DNA of 64,000 nucleotides from Bryobacterales bacterium (GTDB lineage: Bacteria; Acidobacteriota; Terriglobia; Bryobacterales; UBA6623). The translations under genes and the position numbers were made by a program. The stretch covers positions 1-64,000 of the forward strand of contig JAJEHF010000068.1 in assembly GCA_022823865.1 (NCBI GenBank), read 5' to 3'. Shown here piece after piece: positions 44,351 to 53,541 of the stretch (position 1 is its first letter; every line of letters starts with the position of its first letter). A model generated the notes under the pieces. The model was given only the letters and a program-made list of their open reading frames with translations. It had not been told where the DNA came from and made no database searches.

Positions 44351-47300
44351 ATGATTTACTTGAAGCTCCAGATGTTGAGACAGCTAATCCCATTCTCGGG
44401 AGCGCTGCTGCTGCTCCCAGCCCTGTCCGCCCAAGAATCGGCCGGCCTCGAGCATTTCGAGCGCCACGTCCGGCCGCTGCTGGCCGAGAAGTGCTACGCC
44501 TGCCACAGCGGCGACACCATGGCCATGGGGCAGCTGAGGCTCGACTCCAAGGAATCGCTCCTGCAAGGCGGCAGCCGAGGCCCTGCGATCGCGCCGGGGG
44601 ATCCTTCTTCCAGCCTGCTGCTGAAAGTGGTCTCGTACGCCTCGATCGACTTGAAAATGCCTCCGTCGGGCAGGCTGTCGGACGAGGAAGTGGCCAACCT
44701 CGAGGCTTGGATTCGGATGGGCGCGCCGGATCCTCGCTCCGCGACGGTGCCCGAGGTCGAACAAGCCGGCGTCGATCTAGAGGAGGGCCGGCAGTTCTGG
44801 AGTTTTCGCCCGGTAGGCCGGCCGGCGTGGCCTGACGTAAGCAACACGGACTGGGCGCGCGCCGACATGGATCGGTTCATCCTCGCTCGGCTGGAAGCCG
44901 AGGGATTGGAAGCGCCCGACGGAGCCGACCGGCGGACGCTGCTGCGACGGGTCACGTTCGATCTGACCGGCTTACCGCCGACCCCAGCCGAGCTGGAGGA
45001 GTTTCTGTCCGACCGGGCCCCGGGGGCGTACTCGCGCGTCGTAGAAAGGCTGCTCGGCTCGCCGCATTACGGGGAGCGTTGGGGGCGACACTGGCTGGAC
45101 TTGGTGCGCTGGGCCGAGACCAACGGTCACGAATTCGACAACAACAAGCTCGATGCTTGGCGGTTCCGCGACTACGTCATCGAGTCGTTCAACGCCGACC
45201 TGCCCTACAACCGCTTCCTGCAGGAGCAGATCGCGGGCGACCTCATGCCGCCGAGGCTGTCGGCGGACGGCACGCACTACGTCAACCCGATCGCTTCCGG
45301 CATGTACTGGCTGTGGGAGGTCCTCAATTCCCCGACCGACTCGGTCAAGGCGCGGGCCGACCAGATCGACAACCAGATCGACGTGTTGACCAAGGCCACC
45401 CAAGGCTTGACGGTCGCCTGCGCCCGCTGTCATGACCACAAGTTCGATCCGATCCCCACGGCCGACTACTACTCGCTGTTCGGAATCCTAGCGTCCACGC
45501 ATATGGACGAGACCTGCATCGACTCCCCGGAAAGGGCGAGCGCGATTCGGGCGGCGGACAGGGAGATTGGCGAGATCAACGGACAGATCGCCGGCCTGCT
45601 GCAGGGTGCCCGGAGTCGCGCCGCCGAGGGATTGGCTGATCGGCTCGTTGCCGCGTCGAAGGAAGCGGGCCCGGAAGATCCGGACGGTCTGGCGGAGGAA
45701 CTGGCTTATGCGGTCGAGGAACCCTCGCACCCTCTCTATCCGTTCGCCAAGATAGCGGAATCGCAGGCTGCGGAAGGCGCTGCTGACTTCGGGGAACTGC
45801 TCGCCGGCATGCGGCAAGAAATGGCCGAATGGGCGTCTAAGGCGGATCGCAGCCACCAGCTGTGGAGCGAGCGAGGGGACGAGATCTTCGAAGACTTCGA
45901 GGGCGGCTTTGGCAAGTGGACCGTGAACGGCGCCGGTTTCGGATCCGGCCCGGTTCGGAGCGTCCCGCCTGCTCAGCGGCTGGGCGGCCATCGGGGCCAG
46001 GCGCTGGCAGCATCTTCCGGAAACGGCGCTGACGCACTGGTGGGAACCCTCACCACGGAGAAGTTCCGCATGCCCGCCAGATATGTCCACGTGCGCCTGG
46101 CGGGTCCGCAATACGAACGCCGTCTCAAGGAAGACGCCCCGGCGCGCTTCACCGTGATCGCGGACGAGCACAAGTCCGGGCACGCCATGCCTGATGGCAG
46201 CGGCCGCCTGCGCTGGCACACCATCGCGATGACCAAGGAGCGCGGGCGCATTTGCTCGATCGAGATCGTGGACCGAGACCGGGCGGGCTCGATCACGGTG
46301 GACCAAGTCGTATTCTCGTCCGCGCCCGAGCCCCCGCCGATTGCCGGACCCGTCAATGCCCGGATCTTGGACCTGCTCGCTGCCGAGACAATCCGTTCCT
46401 TGCCCGATCTCGCGCTGGCCTACGAGGCTCTCGCCCGAACACTGTCCGCGGCGGCAAGCGATCCGGTGGACGACGCGCTGCTTTCGGGAATTCTCGGCCA
46501 CGTCCGGCGCGAGCAAGCGGCCGAATTCCTCGCCGAGGACGAACTTCGGCGCTATTCCGGGCTCGCGTCCCGCCGCGACGGGCTCGACCAGGCCCTGCCC
46601 GCTTCGACGTTCGCGATGTCGAGCCGGGACTGGCAGCCCGCCGACTCGCCGATCCACATCCGCGGCAACCACAAGAATGCGGGCGAGATCGCTCCGCGCC
46701 AGTTCTTGCAGGCGATCGCCGGCAGCGAGCAAGAGCCGTACCGCAACGGCTCGGGGCGCTTCGAACTGGCGCAGTGGGTGGCCAGCGAGAAGAACCCGCT
46801 CACCGCCCGCGTGATGGCCAATCGGGTGTGGCACCATCACTTCGGCCGCGGCATCGTGGCAAGCCCGGACAATTTCGGCCGCATGGGCGAGCAGCCCACG
46901 CACCCCGCCCTGCTGGACTTCCTGGCGCGAAAGTTCATGGACTCGGGCTGGTCGGTCAAGGACCTGCACCGCGAGATCGTTCTCTCGAGCACGTACCGGG
47001 CGTCCAGCGCGCCGTCGGAGAGGGCCAGGGCGATGGACCCGTCGAACCGCCTGCTGTCGCACTTCCCGGTCCGGCGCCTTGAGGCCGAGGCCATCCGCGA
47101 TTCTCTGCTGGCGGTCTCCGGGGCGTTGGACCCGTCCGTGGGCGGGCCCGGAGTGCCGCCGCACATCAGCGAGTACCAGGACGGCCGTGGCAAGCCCGCG
47201 TCGGGGCCGCTGGACGGCCTCGGCCGGCGCAGCGTCTACCTGCAGGTGCGGCGCAACTTCCTGCCGCCGCTCTTCCTGGCCTTCGACTACCCGTTGCCGA

Positions 47301-47620
47301 TCTCGACCGAGGGCCGCAGGGGTGTCTCGGCCGTGGCTTCCCAAGCGCTGCTGATGCTCAACAACGAGTTCGTCAACGGGCAGGCCCGGCTTTGGGCCGA
47401 GCGCACGCTGCGGGCGCACGAGGGCACGCAGGAGCGCATCGCAGAAATGTACCTGCGGGCCTACGGCAGACCGCCGGAGGAGTCAGAATTCTCAGAGATC
47501 GAAGGTTTTCTGGCCAGCCAGGTGCGCTTGCGGGACTCGCCGGGACTCGACGACCCGGCTATCTGGGCCGATCTTGCTCACGCCGTCTTCAACGCGGCGG
47601 AATTCTTGTTCGTGCGCTGA
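44351..47620 (+). CDS. planctomycete-type cytochrome C/DUF1549/DUF1553 protein (1089 aa)
   Basis: A signal peptide (residues 1-28) is followed by a c-type heme site CYACH at 48-52 (PSCyt1). Next is the DUF1549 region (FILARLEAEGLEAPDGADRR, LTGLPPTPAELEEFL, HYGERWGRHWLDLVRWAETN) with a second heme-like CARCHDHKFDP. The segment at about 510-660 is a beta-rich insert ending GSITVDQVVF that resembles a carbohydrate-binding module. The C-terminal DUF1553 part has AQWVASEKNPLTARVMANRV and NFGRMGEQPTHPALLDFLA. Such proteins are probably periplasmic oxidoreductases for sugar or sulfated-compound breakdown, but none is clearly defined. The ATG at 44351 is preferred. DUF1080 follows 45 nt later. Confidence 0.87.
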   Translation: MIYLKLQMLRQLIPFSGALLLLPALSAQESAGLEHFERHVRPLLAEKCYACHSGDTMAMGQLRLDSKESLLQGGSRGPAIAPGDPSSSLLLKVVSYASIDLKMPPSGRLSDEEVANLEAWIRMGAPDPRSATVPEVEQAGVDLEEGRQFWSFRPVGRPAWPDVSNTDWARADMDRFILARLEAEGLEAPDGADRRTLLRRVTFDLTGLPPTPAELEEFLSDRAPGAYSRVVERLLGSPHYGERWGRHWLDLVRWAETNGHEFDNNKLDAWRFRDYVIESFNADLPYNRFLQEQIAGDLMPPRLSADGTHYVNPIASGMYWLWEVLNSPTDSVKARADQIDNQIDVLTKATQGLTVACARCHDHKFDPIPTADYYSLFGILASTHMDETCIDSPERASAIRAADREIGEINGQIAGLLQGARSRAAEGLADRLVAASKEAGPEDPDGLAEELAYAVEEPSHPLYPFAKIAESQAAEGAADFGELLAGMRQEMAEWASKADRSHQLWSERGDEIFEDFEGGFGKWTVNGAGFGSGPVRSVPPAQRLGGHRGQALAASSGNGADALVGTLTTEKFRMPARYVHVRLAGPQYERRLKEDAPARFTVIADEHKSGHAMPDGSGRLRWHTIAMTKERGRICSIEIVDRDRAGSITVDQVVFSSAPEPPPIAGPVNARILDLLAAETIRSLPDLALAYEALARTLSAAASDPVDDALLSGILGHVRREQAAEFLAEDELRRYSGLASRRDGLDQALPASTFAMSSRDWQPADSPIHIRGNHKNAGEIAPRQFLQAIAGSEQEPYRNGSGRFELAQWVASEKNPLTARVMANRVWHHHFGRGIVASPDNFGRMGEQPTHPALLDFLARKFMDSGWSVKDLHREIVLSSTYRASSAPSERARAMDPSNRLLSHFPVRRLEAEAIRDSLLAVSGALDPSVGGPGVPPHISEYQDGRGKPASGPLDGLGRRSVYLQVRRNFLPPLFLAFDYPLPISTEGRRGVSAVASQALLMLNNEFVNGQARLWAERTLRAHEGTQERIAEMYLRAYGRPPEESEFSEIEGFLASQVRLRDSPGLDDPAIWADLAHAVFNAAEFLFVR

Positions 47621-47665
47621 GCCCGCGAGCGCTTGATCGGCTATGCTTGAACCTCGGGATCAACC

Positions 47666-48538
47666 ATGCTGCGCACCATCCTGCTAGCGACCCTCGCTGC
47701 CAGCGTCGGACTCGCCGAACCATCGCACAACAGCCTGACCGATGCGGAGAAGCTCCAAGGCTGGCAACTGCTCTTTGACGGCTCGACCTCCACGGGCTGG
47801 GAGGGCTTTCAGGACACCCCGTTCCCGGCCAGTTCGTGGGCGATCGAGGACGGCACGATCCGGACCTTGTCCGACAACAGCGGCGGCGACATCGTCACCG
47901 TGAGCCAGTTCGAGAATTTCGAGCTGACCTTCGATTGGAAGCTCGTCAAGGGCGGAAACAGCGGTGTCAAGTACCTGGTTCAGAAGGCTTGGGCCGGACC
48001 CGGCTACCGGCCCCACCTGAGCCCGGACGCCAAGCGGCGCTCGATGCTGAGGGCTACCGGCCCGGAGTATCAACTTTTGGACGATGACAATCTGAACCGT
48101 CGCAGGCGCGGCTGGGAGTACTCCAGCTGCGGCTCGCTGTACCTGCTCTACAAGCCTGTCGCTGACAAGCCGGTCCGCCCTGCGGGCGAATGGAACACCT
48201 CGCGCATCGTGGTCCGCGGCACCCACGGCGAACACTGGCTGAACGGCGCGAAGATCCTAGAGTACGAGTTCAATTCCCCGGAAATGTTCGCGCGCGTCGA
48301 GCAAACCAAGTTCAAGCGCGTGCCGGGGTTCGGGTTCAAGGGTCCCGGTCACATTGCGCTGACGCACCACAACCACCCGGTGTGGTACCGCAACATCAAG
48401 GTGCGCGCCCTGCAGGGCCCGCGTGTCTCGGACTTCCTGCCCGGAAGGCTGTTTGACCCCGAAGGGCTTATCCCGCCTCCCCCGCAGCTGCCCCAGCCGG
48501 GCGATCCGACCACCTCGGACGCGCGCCCCAGCCACTAG
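47666..48538 (+). CDS. DUF1080 3-keto-disaccharide-hydrolase-like protein (290 aa)
   Basis: A signal peptide ends near residue 17 (ASVGLAEP). It is a concanavalin-like fold: GWQLLFDGSTSTGWEGF, FENFELTFDWKLVKGGNSGV, YQLLDDDN, then ARVEQTKFKRVPGFGFKGPG, and GHIALTHHNHPVWYRNIKVR, the end box typical of DUF1080. It probably hydrolyses 3-ketosugar glycosides in the periplasm. It lies 45 nt after the PSCyt/DUF1553 gene, an association that is common in Acidobacteriota and Planctomycetota and suggests shared substrate use with an oxidoreductase of the Gfo/Idh/MocA type. Confidence 0.85.
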   Translation: MLRTILLATLAASVGLAEPSHNSLTDAEKLQGWQLLFDGSTSTGWEGFQDTPFPASSWAIEDGTIRTLSDNSGGDIVTVSQFENFELTFDWKLVKGGNSGVKYLVQKAWAGPGYRPHLSPDAKRRSMLRATGPEYQLLDDDNLNRRRRGWEYSSCGSLYLLYKPVADKPVRPAGEWNTSRIVVRGTHGEHWLNGAKILEYEFNSPEMFARVEQTKFKRVPGFGFKGPGHIALTHHNHPVWYRNIKVRALQGPRVSDFLPGRLFDPEGLIPPPPQLPQPGDPTTSDARPSH

Positions 48539-48646
48539 ACCTCGACTGTAACAGGCGCGTCCGCTCGCGCTGCCTCCGGGGCTTTAGAGTGAGAGAACGG
48601 GCTTGCTGTCCGCCACTAGGGCTGCGGGTGCTTTGCCTCTCTTCCC

Positions 48647-49669
48647 ATGTATTCCTTTCGAACCTTACTCGGCCTTCTCCTTGCGCTTGCGAGCCCGGGG
48701 GTCTTGTCGGCAGATATCGTCACGCTGACCAACGGGGATCGACTGACCGGCACTGTGCGCCGGGTCTCGGAAGGCATGCTGACGCTGCAATCGAACCTTG
48801 CCGGCACGGTGCAGATAGCGTGGAGCGACGTTCGGGAGATCCAGAGCGACGCGGACTTTTCGGTGTTGACGGCGCGCGGACAGCGTCTCGACGGTCGGCT
48901 GACCTTCGAAGGCGCCCGTGTTGTGATCGCGCAGCAGTCCCGCGAGCCGGTAACCCTCCCGTCGGCGGAGGTCACTCGGGTCGTGCGCGGGGAGCGCCAA
49001 CGCGGCGCGCGAAGGGTGATCTCGGCACTGGACGGTTCGGCGGACATCGGCTTCAGCGTTGCCAGAGGCAACCAGAACCAGATGCAGTCCTCAACCGGAG
49101 TCAGGGCGGGCTATACCTCCGCGCAATACCGGTTCTCGGGGCGGATCAACTCGCTGTTTGCGAGGCAGGACGGGGCCCGTTCCCAGAGCCGGCATGCTCT
49201 CAACGCGCGCCTTGACCGCTTCCTCAACGACCGGAGCTTCGCCTATGCGCTGACCGGCCTTGAACGCAACGAGCGCCGCCTGCTGGACCTGCGCAGCCGG
49301 CTCGGCGGCGGCATGGGCTGGCGCGTGCGGAGCACCGGCAACACGAAGCTGTCGCTGCTTGGCGGCATCGCCTACGTTCACGAGCGGCTGCGCGAGCAAG
49401 CCAACCAATCGACCCTGGAGTCCTTCGGCGGACTGGAGTGGTCCACCCTGCTGCTGGGTGTGGTCAGCGTGGATACCCAGCTGACGATCCATCCCAGCCT
49501 GCTGGATGGCTCCGACGTCCGCGTCGAGTACGACGGGACGTTCCGCGTGCCAATCGCGGGACGGTTCACTTACTCGCTGCGCCTGTTTGACCGCTACGAC
49601 ACGCGGCCGGCGGCGATGGTCGCGCGCAACGACTACGGCGTCGTCACAGGCCTTGGGGTCGTCTTCTAG
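48647..49669 (+). CDS. DUF481 outer-membrane-type beta-barrel protein (340 aa)
   Basis: A signal peptide (about 23 residues) is followed by a short N-terminal region that reads VTLTNGDRLTGTVRRVSEGM and then VQIAWSDVREIQSDADFSV, a repeat-like strand pair. From about residue 125 comes a barrel-like C-terminal part with alternating strands typical of DUF481 (YdiY) proteins (GYTSAQYRFSGRI, GLERNERRLLDLRSRLGGG). It has no catalytic motif. It is the last gene of the rightward group, convergent with the CorC-type gene 10 nt later. Confidence 0.72.
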   Translation: MYSFRTLLGLLLALASPGVLSADIVTLTNGDRLTGTVRRVSEGMLTLQSNLAGTVQIAWSDVREIQSDADFSVLTARGQRLDGRLTFEGARVVIAQQSREPVTLPSAEVTRVVRGERQRGARRVISALDGSADIGFSVARGNQNQMQSSTGVRAGYTSAQYRFSGRINSLFARQDGARSQSRHALNARLDRFLNDRSFAYALTGLERNERRLLDLRSRLGGGMGWRVRSTGNTKLSLLGGIAYVHERLREQANQSTLESFGGLEWSTLLLGVVSVDTQLTIHPSLLDGSDVRVEYDGTFRVPIAGRFTYSLRLFDRYDTRPAAMVARNDYGVVTGLGVVF

Positions 49670-49679
49670 CCCGCAGGCC

Positions 49680-50924
49680 CTACGAATCTGCGCCCTCGTC
49701 GCCGGACTGGACCGTCAGCTTGACCCGGACCGCGTGCCCGCCCTGTTCCTCTATGACCTCGGCGGCGGCGCCTTCCAGCTCCACCGTGTCGCCAGCCTCC
49801 AGCAGGCGTCCGATGCGGCTGACCAGAAGGCCCGAGAGCGTGTCCACGTCAGTCGACTCGAGGCTGAGCTTCACCTCGCGGTTGAGGCGCTCCAAGGGCA
49901 CCGAGCCGTTCACCAAGTACACGCCCGGGCTCTCTTGCTCCACTTCCGGCGCTTCCGCATCGAATTCGTCCTGTACCGCGCCGACAATCTGCTCGACCAC
50001 GTTTTCCATGGTGACGATGCCAACTATCGAGCCGTACTCGTCGTCGACGAGCGCCATGTGCTGGTGGGTGTTCTGCATCTCGCGCATCAGCTGGCTGATC
50101 GGCATGGTCTGGGGGACATGGCAGAGTTCCCGGGAGACCGACCTCAGGTCCAAACGCTCGTCGGCCGCCAAGCCGAGCAGATCCTTGATGTGAACCAGCC
50201 CGACGACTTCGTCCAAGGACCCCTCGCAAAGTGGAAAGCGAGTGTGGCGAGATTCGCGAGCGAGATCGAAGCACTCCGAAGCCGGCTTTTGGAGGTCCAA
50301 GAACACCACGTCGCGACGGGGCACCATGACCTGTCGGGTCAGCATGTCGTCAAAGCGGAACACGGCGCTGATGAGCTGGATCTCGGAGGGCGTTAGCTCT
50401 CCGGACTGCCCGCCTAGCTCGATGCTCGCCTGGATCTCGTCTTCGGTAATCCTGGGAGTGCCGCGCGCCCCCGAGAAGAGGTCTGCGAATTTCTGAGTGA
50501 TCGTGACGACAGGGGAGAGGGCCTCTTGCAGCACGACCAGCGGCCAGACGATCCTGTGCCAGATCGCTTTCCAGTGCGTCGCGCCATAGGTCTTTGGCAG
50601 GATCTCGCCGATAAACAGGATGGCCAAGACGAGCCCGATTGAGAAGGCGGGAACCCACTTCGCCCCCAGCAGCCTAGCGGCCAGCATGCCGCAGATCGTT
50701 GCGCCAGCGGTGTTGGCGATGGTGTTCAGTACCAAGATGGCAGAGGTGGGCTTGGCGATGTCGGCCTTCATCGCTATGAAGTGTTCTGCCTTGTCCGCGC
50801 GCTCGCCGCCGGCCTTTTCCGCTTCCAGAGCGCTCATGCGCGTGGAGTAGAGCGTGGCTTCAAGCAGCGAGCAGATGGCCGAGATCAGGACCGTCAGGCC
50901 GCCGCAGATGAGTAGGTAGGTCAT
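49680..50924 (-). CDS. CorC/HlyC-type transporter, CNNM domain plus CBS pair (414 aa)
   Basis: The N-terminal CNNM (DUF21) domain has four hydrophobic segments (about 1-175), including NTIANTAGATICGMLAARLL and FIGEILPKTYGATH. A CBS pair lies at about 200-330 (VMVPRRDVVFL, HTRFPLCEGSLDEVVGLVHI, MALVDDEYGSIVGIVTMEN). The CorC_HlyC transporter-associated domain is at about 330-400. Family members handle Mg or Co export or regulate it. No partner is next to it. Confidence 0.88.
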   Translation of the reverse strand: MTYLLICGGLTVLISAICSLLEATLYSTRMSALEAEKAGGERADKAEHFIAMKADIAKPTSAILVLNTIANTAGATICGMLAARLLGAKWVPAFSIGLVLAILFIGEILPKTYGATHWKAIWHRIVWPLVVLQEALSPVVTITQKFADLFSGARGTPRITEDEIQASIELGGQSGELTPSEIQLISAVFRFDDMLTRQVMVPRRDVVFLDLQKPASECFDLARESRHTRFPLCEGSLDEVVGLVHIKDLLGLAADERLDLRSVSRELCHVPQTMPISQLMREMQNTHQHMALVDDEYGSIVGIVTMENVVEQIVGAVQDEFDAEAPEVEQESPGVYLVNGSVPLERLNREVKLSLESTDVDTLSGLLVSRIGRLLEAGDTVELEGAAAEVIEEQGGHAVRVKLTVQSGDEGADS

Positions 50925-51115
50925 CGCGGCCTAGCTCGCGCGGCTTCCGCCGGGTCCCGAGCATTTCTTGCGGACGCTCACTATCGGACTGGTTTGGGGA
51001 TCGCAGTACGGAGGCCGGCCGCTATGCCGGCCGGGCCCGGGACGAATGGGCTCGCTTCGTGGAGGCTGATGATCGGGGTCCGATTCGGGCTGCATGTGTC
51101 GCGCGGATGTCTCCG

Positions 51116-51420
51116 CTAGGCTCCTTTGGGGGTGCTCCAGTGCGTGCGGTAGGCACGCTTCACGTACAGGTTTGCGTGGGGATCGCCCACGATCGTCTCG
51201 GTCTCTTGGTCGAAAGCCAGAGTGCGGCCTGTGCGGGACACGATGTTCGCTAGATGGCAGTGGATCGCGGAGAGGTGGCCTGTCGCAATGTCGGCCGCAG
51301 GCAGCTCGCGAGTGCGGACGCACTCGATGAAGTTGCGCATGTGGTCGTCCGACTCGTCATCCGCGTCGTTGTGCTCAACCAGCTTGCCTTTATTGTCGTA
51401 CAGCTTGAAGCCCCAGTCTC
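51116..51420 (-). pseudogene. Gfo/Idh/MocA oxidoreductase, C-terminal fragment cut by an IS
   Basis: About 100 codons read DWGFKLYDNKGKLVEHN, HMRNFIECVRTRELPAADI, ATGHLSAIHCHLANIVSRTG and VKRAYRTHWSTPKGA, matching the C-terminal end of acidobacterial and planctomycete Gfo/Idh/MocA proteins. The reading frame runs into the left end of the IS at about 51420. The N-terminal NAD-binding half is not present beyond the IS right end, so that side has been lost or moved. Confidence 0.8.
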
Positions 51421-51480
51421 TTCCAATGAGAGATGAGCATGAACGGAGGGCTTGTTTCCAACGTGAAATGAGCATGAAGG
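51421..51480. repeat. tandem double left terminus of the IS
   Basis: Two related copies, about 36 nt apart, of the terminal motif that occurs once (inverted) at the right end. The outer copy matches the right end better near the GCATGAACGG end. This suggests an imperfect end duplication or nested insertion. Confidence 0.7.
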
Positions 51481-51513
51481 GGGCCCTAGAAGGGGTGTGG
51501 GGATCATCGGAGG

Positions 51514-52773
51514 GTGATCTTGCAGCTCGATTTGGAAACTCACAAGAGCTTGGACGATGTGCGCCAGTTCCTCGCCAGCACCCCGCCGGGGGCCACCCTG
51601 GCACTGCAGCGCAAGCAGGCCTACGAGCATCTCTCACGGGTGCTGCGGCGCTTCGCGTACTGGAAGCTGGGCAAGGCGGACAGGGGCCTGCTACGCAACT
51701 ATCTGGAGCGCACCACGGGGCTGTCGCAGTCGCAGCTGACGCGCCTGATCCAGCGCTACCTGGCCGAGGGCCAACTGGCGGACCGGCGCCGAGGCGCGGC
51801 CAAGCCGTTCCGCCGCAAGTACACGGGGGCGGACATCGAGCTGCTGGCCGAGACCGACGAGTTGCACGGGAGGCTGTCCGGACCCGCCACGCTGGCGCTG
51901 TTCCAGCGTGCTTGGGAGCTGTTTGGCGACGCGCGCTTCGAGCGCTTGGCGGGGCTGTCGAACGGGCACCTGTACAACCTGCGGCACAGCCGCAGGTATG
52001 TGCAAAGGCTGGGTGCGCAGCAGGCCACGCGGCCCACGCAGGTGGCCATCGGCGAGCGCCGGCGGCCGCGGCCGGAGGGGCGGCCGGGCTACCTGCGGAT
52101 TGATTCGGTGCACCAAGGCGACCTGGACAAAGTCAAGGGGGTCTATCACATCAATGCGGTGGACGAAGTGACGCAGTTCGAAGGCGTGGGCAGCACCGAG
52201 CGGATCGCGGAGAGCTACTTGCTGCCGCTGCTGGAGAGCATGCTGGAGGCCTTCCCGTTCGAGATTCTGGGCGTGCATGCCGATAACGGCTCCGAGTACA
52301 TCAACCACCAAGTGGCGCGCCTGCTGGAGAAGCTGCGCGTGGAGGAGTTCACCAAGTCGCGCCCGCGGCACTGCAACGACAACGCGCTGGCGGAGTCGAA
52401 GAACGGCACCGTGATCCGCAAGCAACTCGGCTACGGGCACATCGCCGGGCGGTACGCCGAGCGGCTCAACGCGTTCAACCGGGACGTGCTCACGCCGTAC
52501 CTGAACTACCACCGCCCGTGCTACTTCCCCTGCGAGCAGGTGGATGCCAAGGGCAAGCTGCGCAAGCGCTACCGCCGCCAGGACATCATGACGCCGTACG
52601 AGAAACTGAAATCGCTGCCGGGCGCGGAGCGCTTCCTGCGCGACGGGATCGACTTCGCCCAGTTGGACAAGCAGGCCTACCAGTACAGCGACAACGAGGC
52701 GGCCCGGCGGCTCAACGAGGCCCGCGACGAGCTCTTCCGAGTGATCCGGGGGGAGGCCGCTAGCGCGGCCTGA
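51514..52773 (+). CDS. DDE integrase-core transposase (419 aa)
   Basis: The start is GTG at 51514, within the sequence atcggagggtgatcttgcag. An N-terminal HTH region (TGLSQSQLTRLIQRYLAE) is followed by an rve-type catalytic domain: Asp in YLRIDSVHQGDL, Asp in GVHADNGSEYIN, and Glu in NALAESKNGTVIRKQLGYGH. The C-terminal part has YLNYHRPCYFPCE and YRRQDIMTPYEKL. It looks full length and intact, so the IS may be active. It resembles integrase-core transposases but I do not assign an IS family by eye. Confidence 0.85.
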   Translation: MILQLDLETHKSLDDVRQFLASTPPGATLALQRKQAYEHLSRVLRRFAYWKLGKADRGLLRNYLERTTGLSQSQLTRLIQRYLAEGQLADRRRGAAKPFRRKYTGADIELLAETDELHGRLSGPATLALFQRAWELFGDARFERLAGLSNGHLYNLRHSRRYVQRLGAQQATRPTQVAIGERRRPRPEGRPGYLRIDSVHQGDLDKVKGVYHINAVDEVTQFEGVGSTERIAESYLLPLLESMLEAFPFEILGVHADNGSEYINHQVARLLEKLRVEEFTKSRPRHCNDNALAESKNGTVIRKQLGYGHIAGRYAERLNAFNRDVLTPYLNYHRPCYFPCEQVDAKGKLRKRYRRQDIMTPYEKLKSLPGAERFLRDGIDFAQLDKQAYQYSDNEAARRLNEARDELFRVIRGEAASAA

Positions 52774-52848
52774 GGGCCGGGCCGTTCATGCTCATTTCGG
52801 ATTGGAAACCGGAAATTCCAGGGGGCTAACTGTATGGGCACAGAAACT

Positions 52849-52872
52849 GGCCGGTGGGCTAGCCCACCGGCC
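52849..52872. repeat. perfect 24-bp palindrome
   Basis: ggccggtgggct is followed directly by its reverse complement, so a 12-bp stem could form with a tight loop. It lies 40 nt beyond the IS right end in a stretch without a gene. It might be a recombination site or a remnant terminator, but no T tract follows. Confidence 0.8.
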
Positions 52873-52914
52873 CCCCTCCGCCACCCGCGGCCCTGCCAAC
52901 CCTGTGCCCCTAGC

Positions 52915-52942
52915 GCGGGGGAAGGGGGTCCCCTTCCCCCGC
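52915..52942. repeat. 28-bp G/C-rich near-perfect palindrome
   Basis: gcgggggaagggg, then gt, then the reverse complement ccccttcccccgc. It lies 43 nt after the first palindrome. Runs of G and C make it a strong hairpin in either strand. No gene overlaps it. Confidence 0.75.
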
Positions 52943-53048
52943 GACCCCTTCCCCCCTGCCGCTATAATCGCCTTCTCCCCAGCTCCTCTCCTCCACCCTC
53001 TTCAGGCTCATCTGTGGATTGGAAAGGACTCCGTGAACCGCGTATTCA

Positions 53049-53253
53049 TCTGGTGCCCGTGAAAAAACATGCCTGATTGGTCACTATTCGCGCCTCCGTT
53101 AGTGTCGAGGCGTGAGTTGGTGTCGGGCCAAAGTGTTGTTCGAGCATGGCGACAGCGTTGCCGGCGAGCGCGATTTGAATGGCGGCGAGAGGATTGAAGC
53201 CGAGCGCGTCCATGGACTGCAGGTAGCTGGAGATGCGGGCATAGGCCCGTTCG
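53049..53253 (-). other. C-terminal tail of a broken gene, possibly a transposase
   Basis: An open minus-strand frame of about 67 codons (reading YARISSYLQSMDALGFNPL, then AAIQIALAGNAVAMLEQHFG) ends at a stop at 53049. Its upstream side has no start and ends abruptly at about 53254, where the enolase-superfamily fragment begins on the plus strand. The amino-acid content is natural-looking. I do not recognise the family. Confidence 0.3.
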
Positions 53254-53487
53254 AAAGCAGCCCGACATCCACTGGTGCGGCGGCATGAGCGAGCTGGTCA
53301 AGATCGCGCACATGGCCGCCGCGCACGACATTCCGGTGATTCCGCACGGCGGCGGCCAGCGCGATGCTGTGCACTTCATCTACGCTACGCCCAACGCCCC
53401 TTGGGCGGCGATGCTCATGGCCGCACCGGGCGGGCCGGATGTCGTGTACGAAAGATACGAAGAATGCAATAGCCTGAACCGGTCGTA
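53254..53487 (+). pseudogene. enolase-superfamily (mandelate racemase-like dehydratase) C-terminal fragment
   Basis: About 77 codons read KQPDIHWCGGMSELVKIAHM, AAAHDIPVIPHGGG, then FIYATPNAPWAAMLMAAPGG and PDVVYERYEECNSLNRS. The layout (Gly-Gly box, helix, VIPHG strand) is that of the C-terminal barrel end of sugar-acid dehydratases in the enolase superfamily. It has no start and lacks the N-terminal capping domain and most of the catalytic lysines and metal ligands, so it is a remnant. Confidence 0.7.
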
Positions 53488-53541
53488 ACTCCTTCCAGCG
53501 CGGGAGGTGCCGCACTTGGGCGCCGGGTCTCTTCGCTTCCG

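Larger units (their letters stand above)
51420..52808 (+). mobile_element. IS element with a single DDE integrase-core transposase
   Basis: About 1.39 kb including the transposase gene at 51514. The right end (reverse complement of about 52784-52808) reads ttccaatccgaaatgagcat. The left end has two head-to-tail copies of a similar sequence: ttccaatgagagatgagcat at 51421 and ttccaacgtgaaatgagcat at 51457. The target is the Gfo/Idh/MocA gene. A second, degenerate left end of the same family lies at 59046. I could not confirm a target-site duplication. The family is not named with confidence. Confidence 0.8.
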
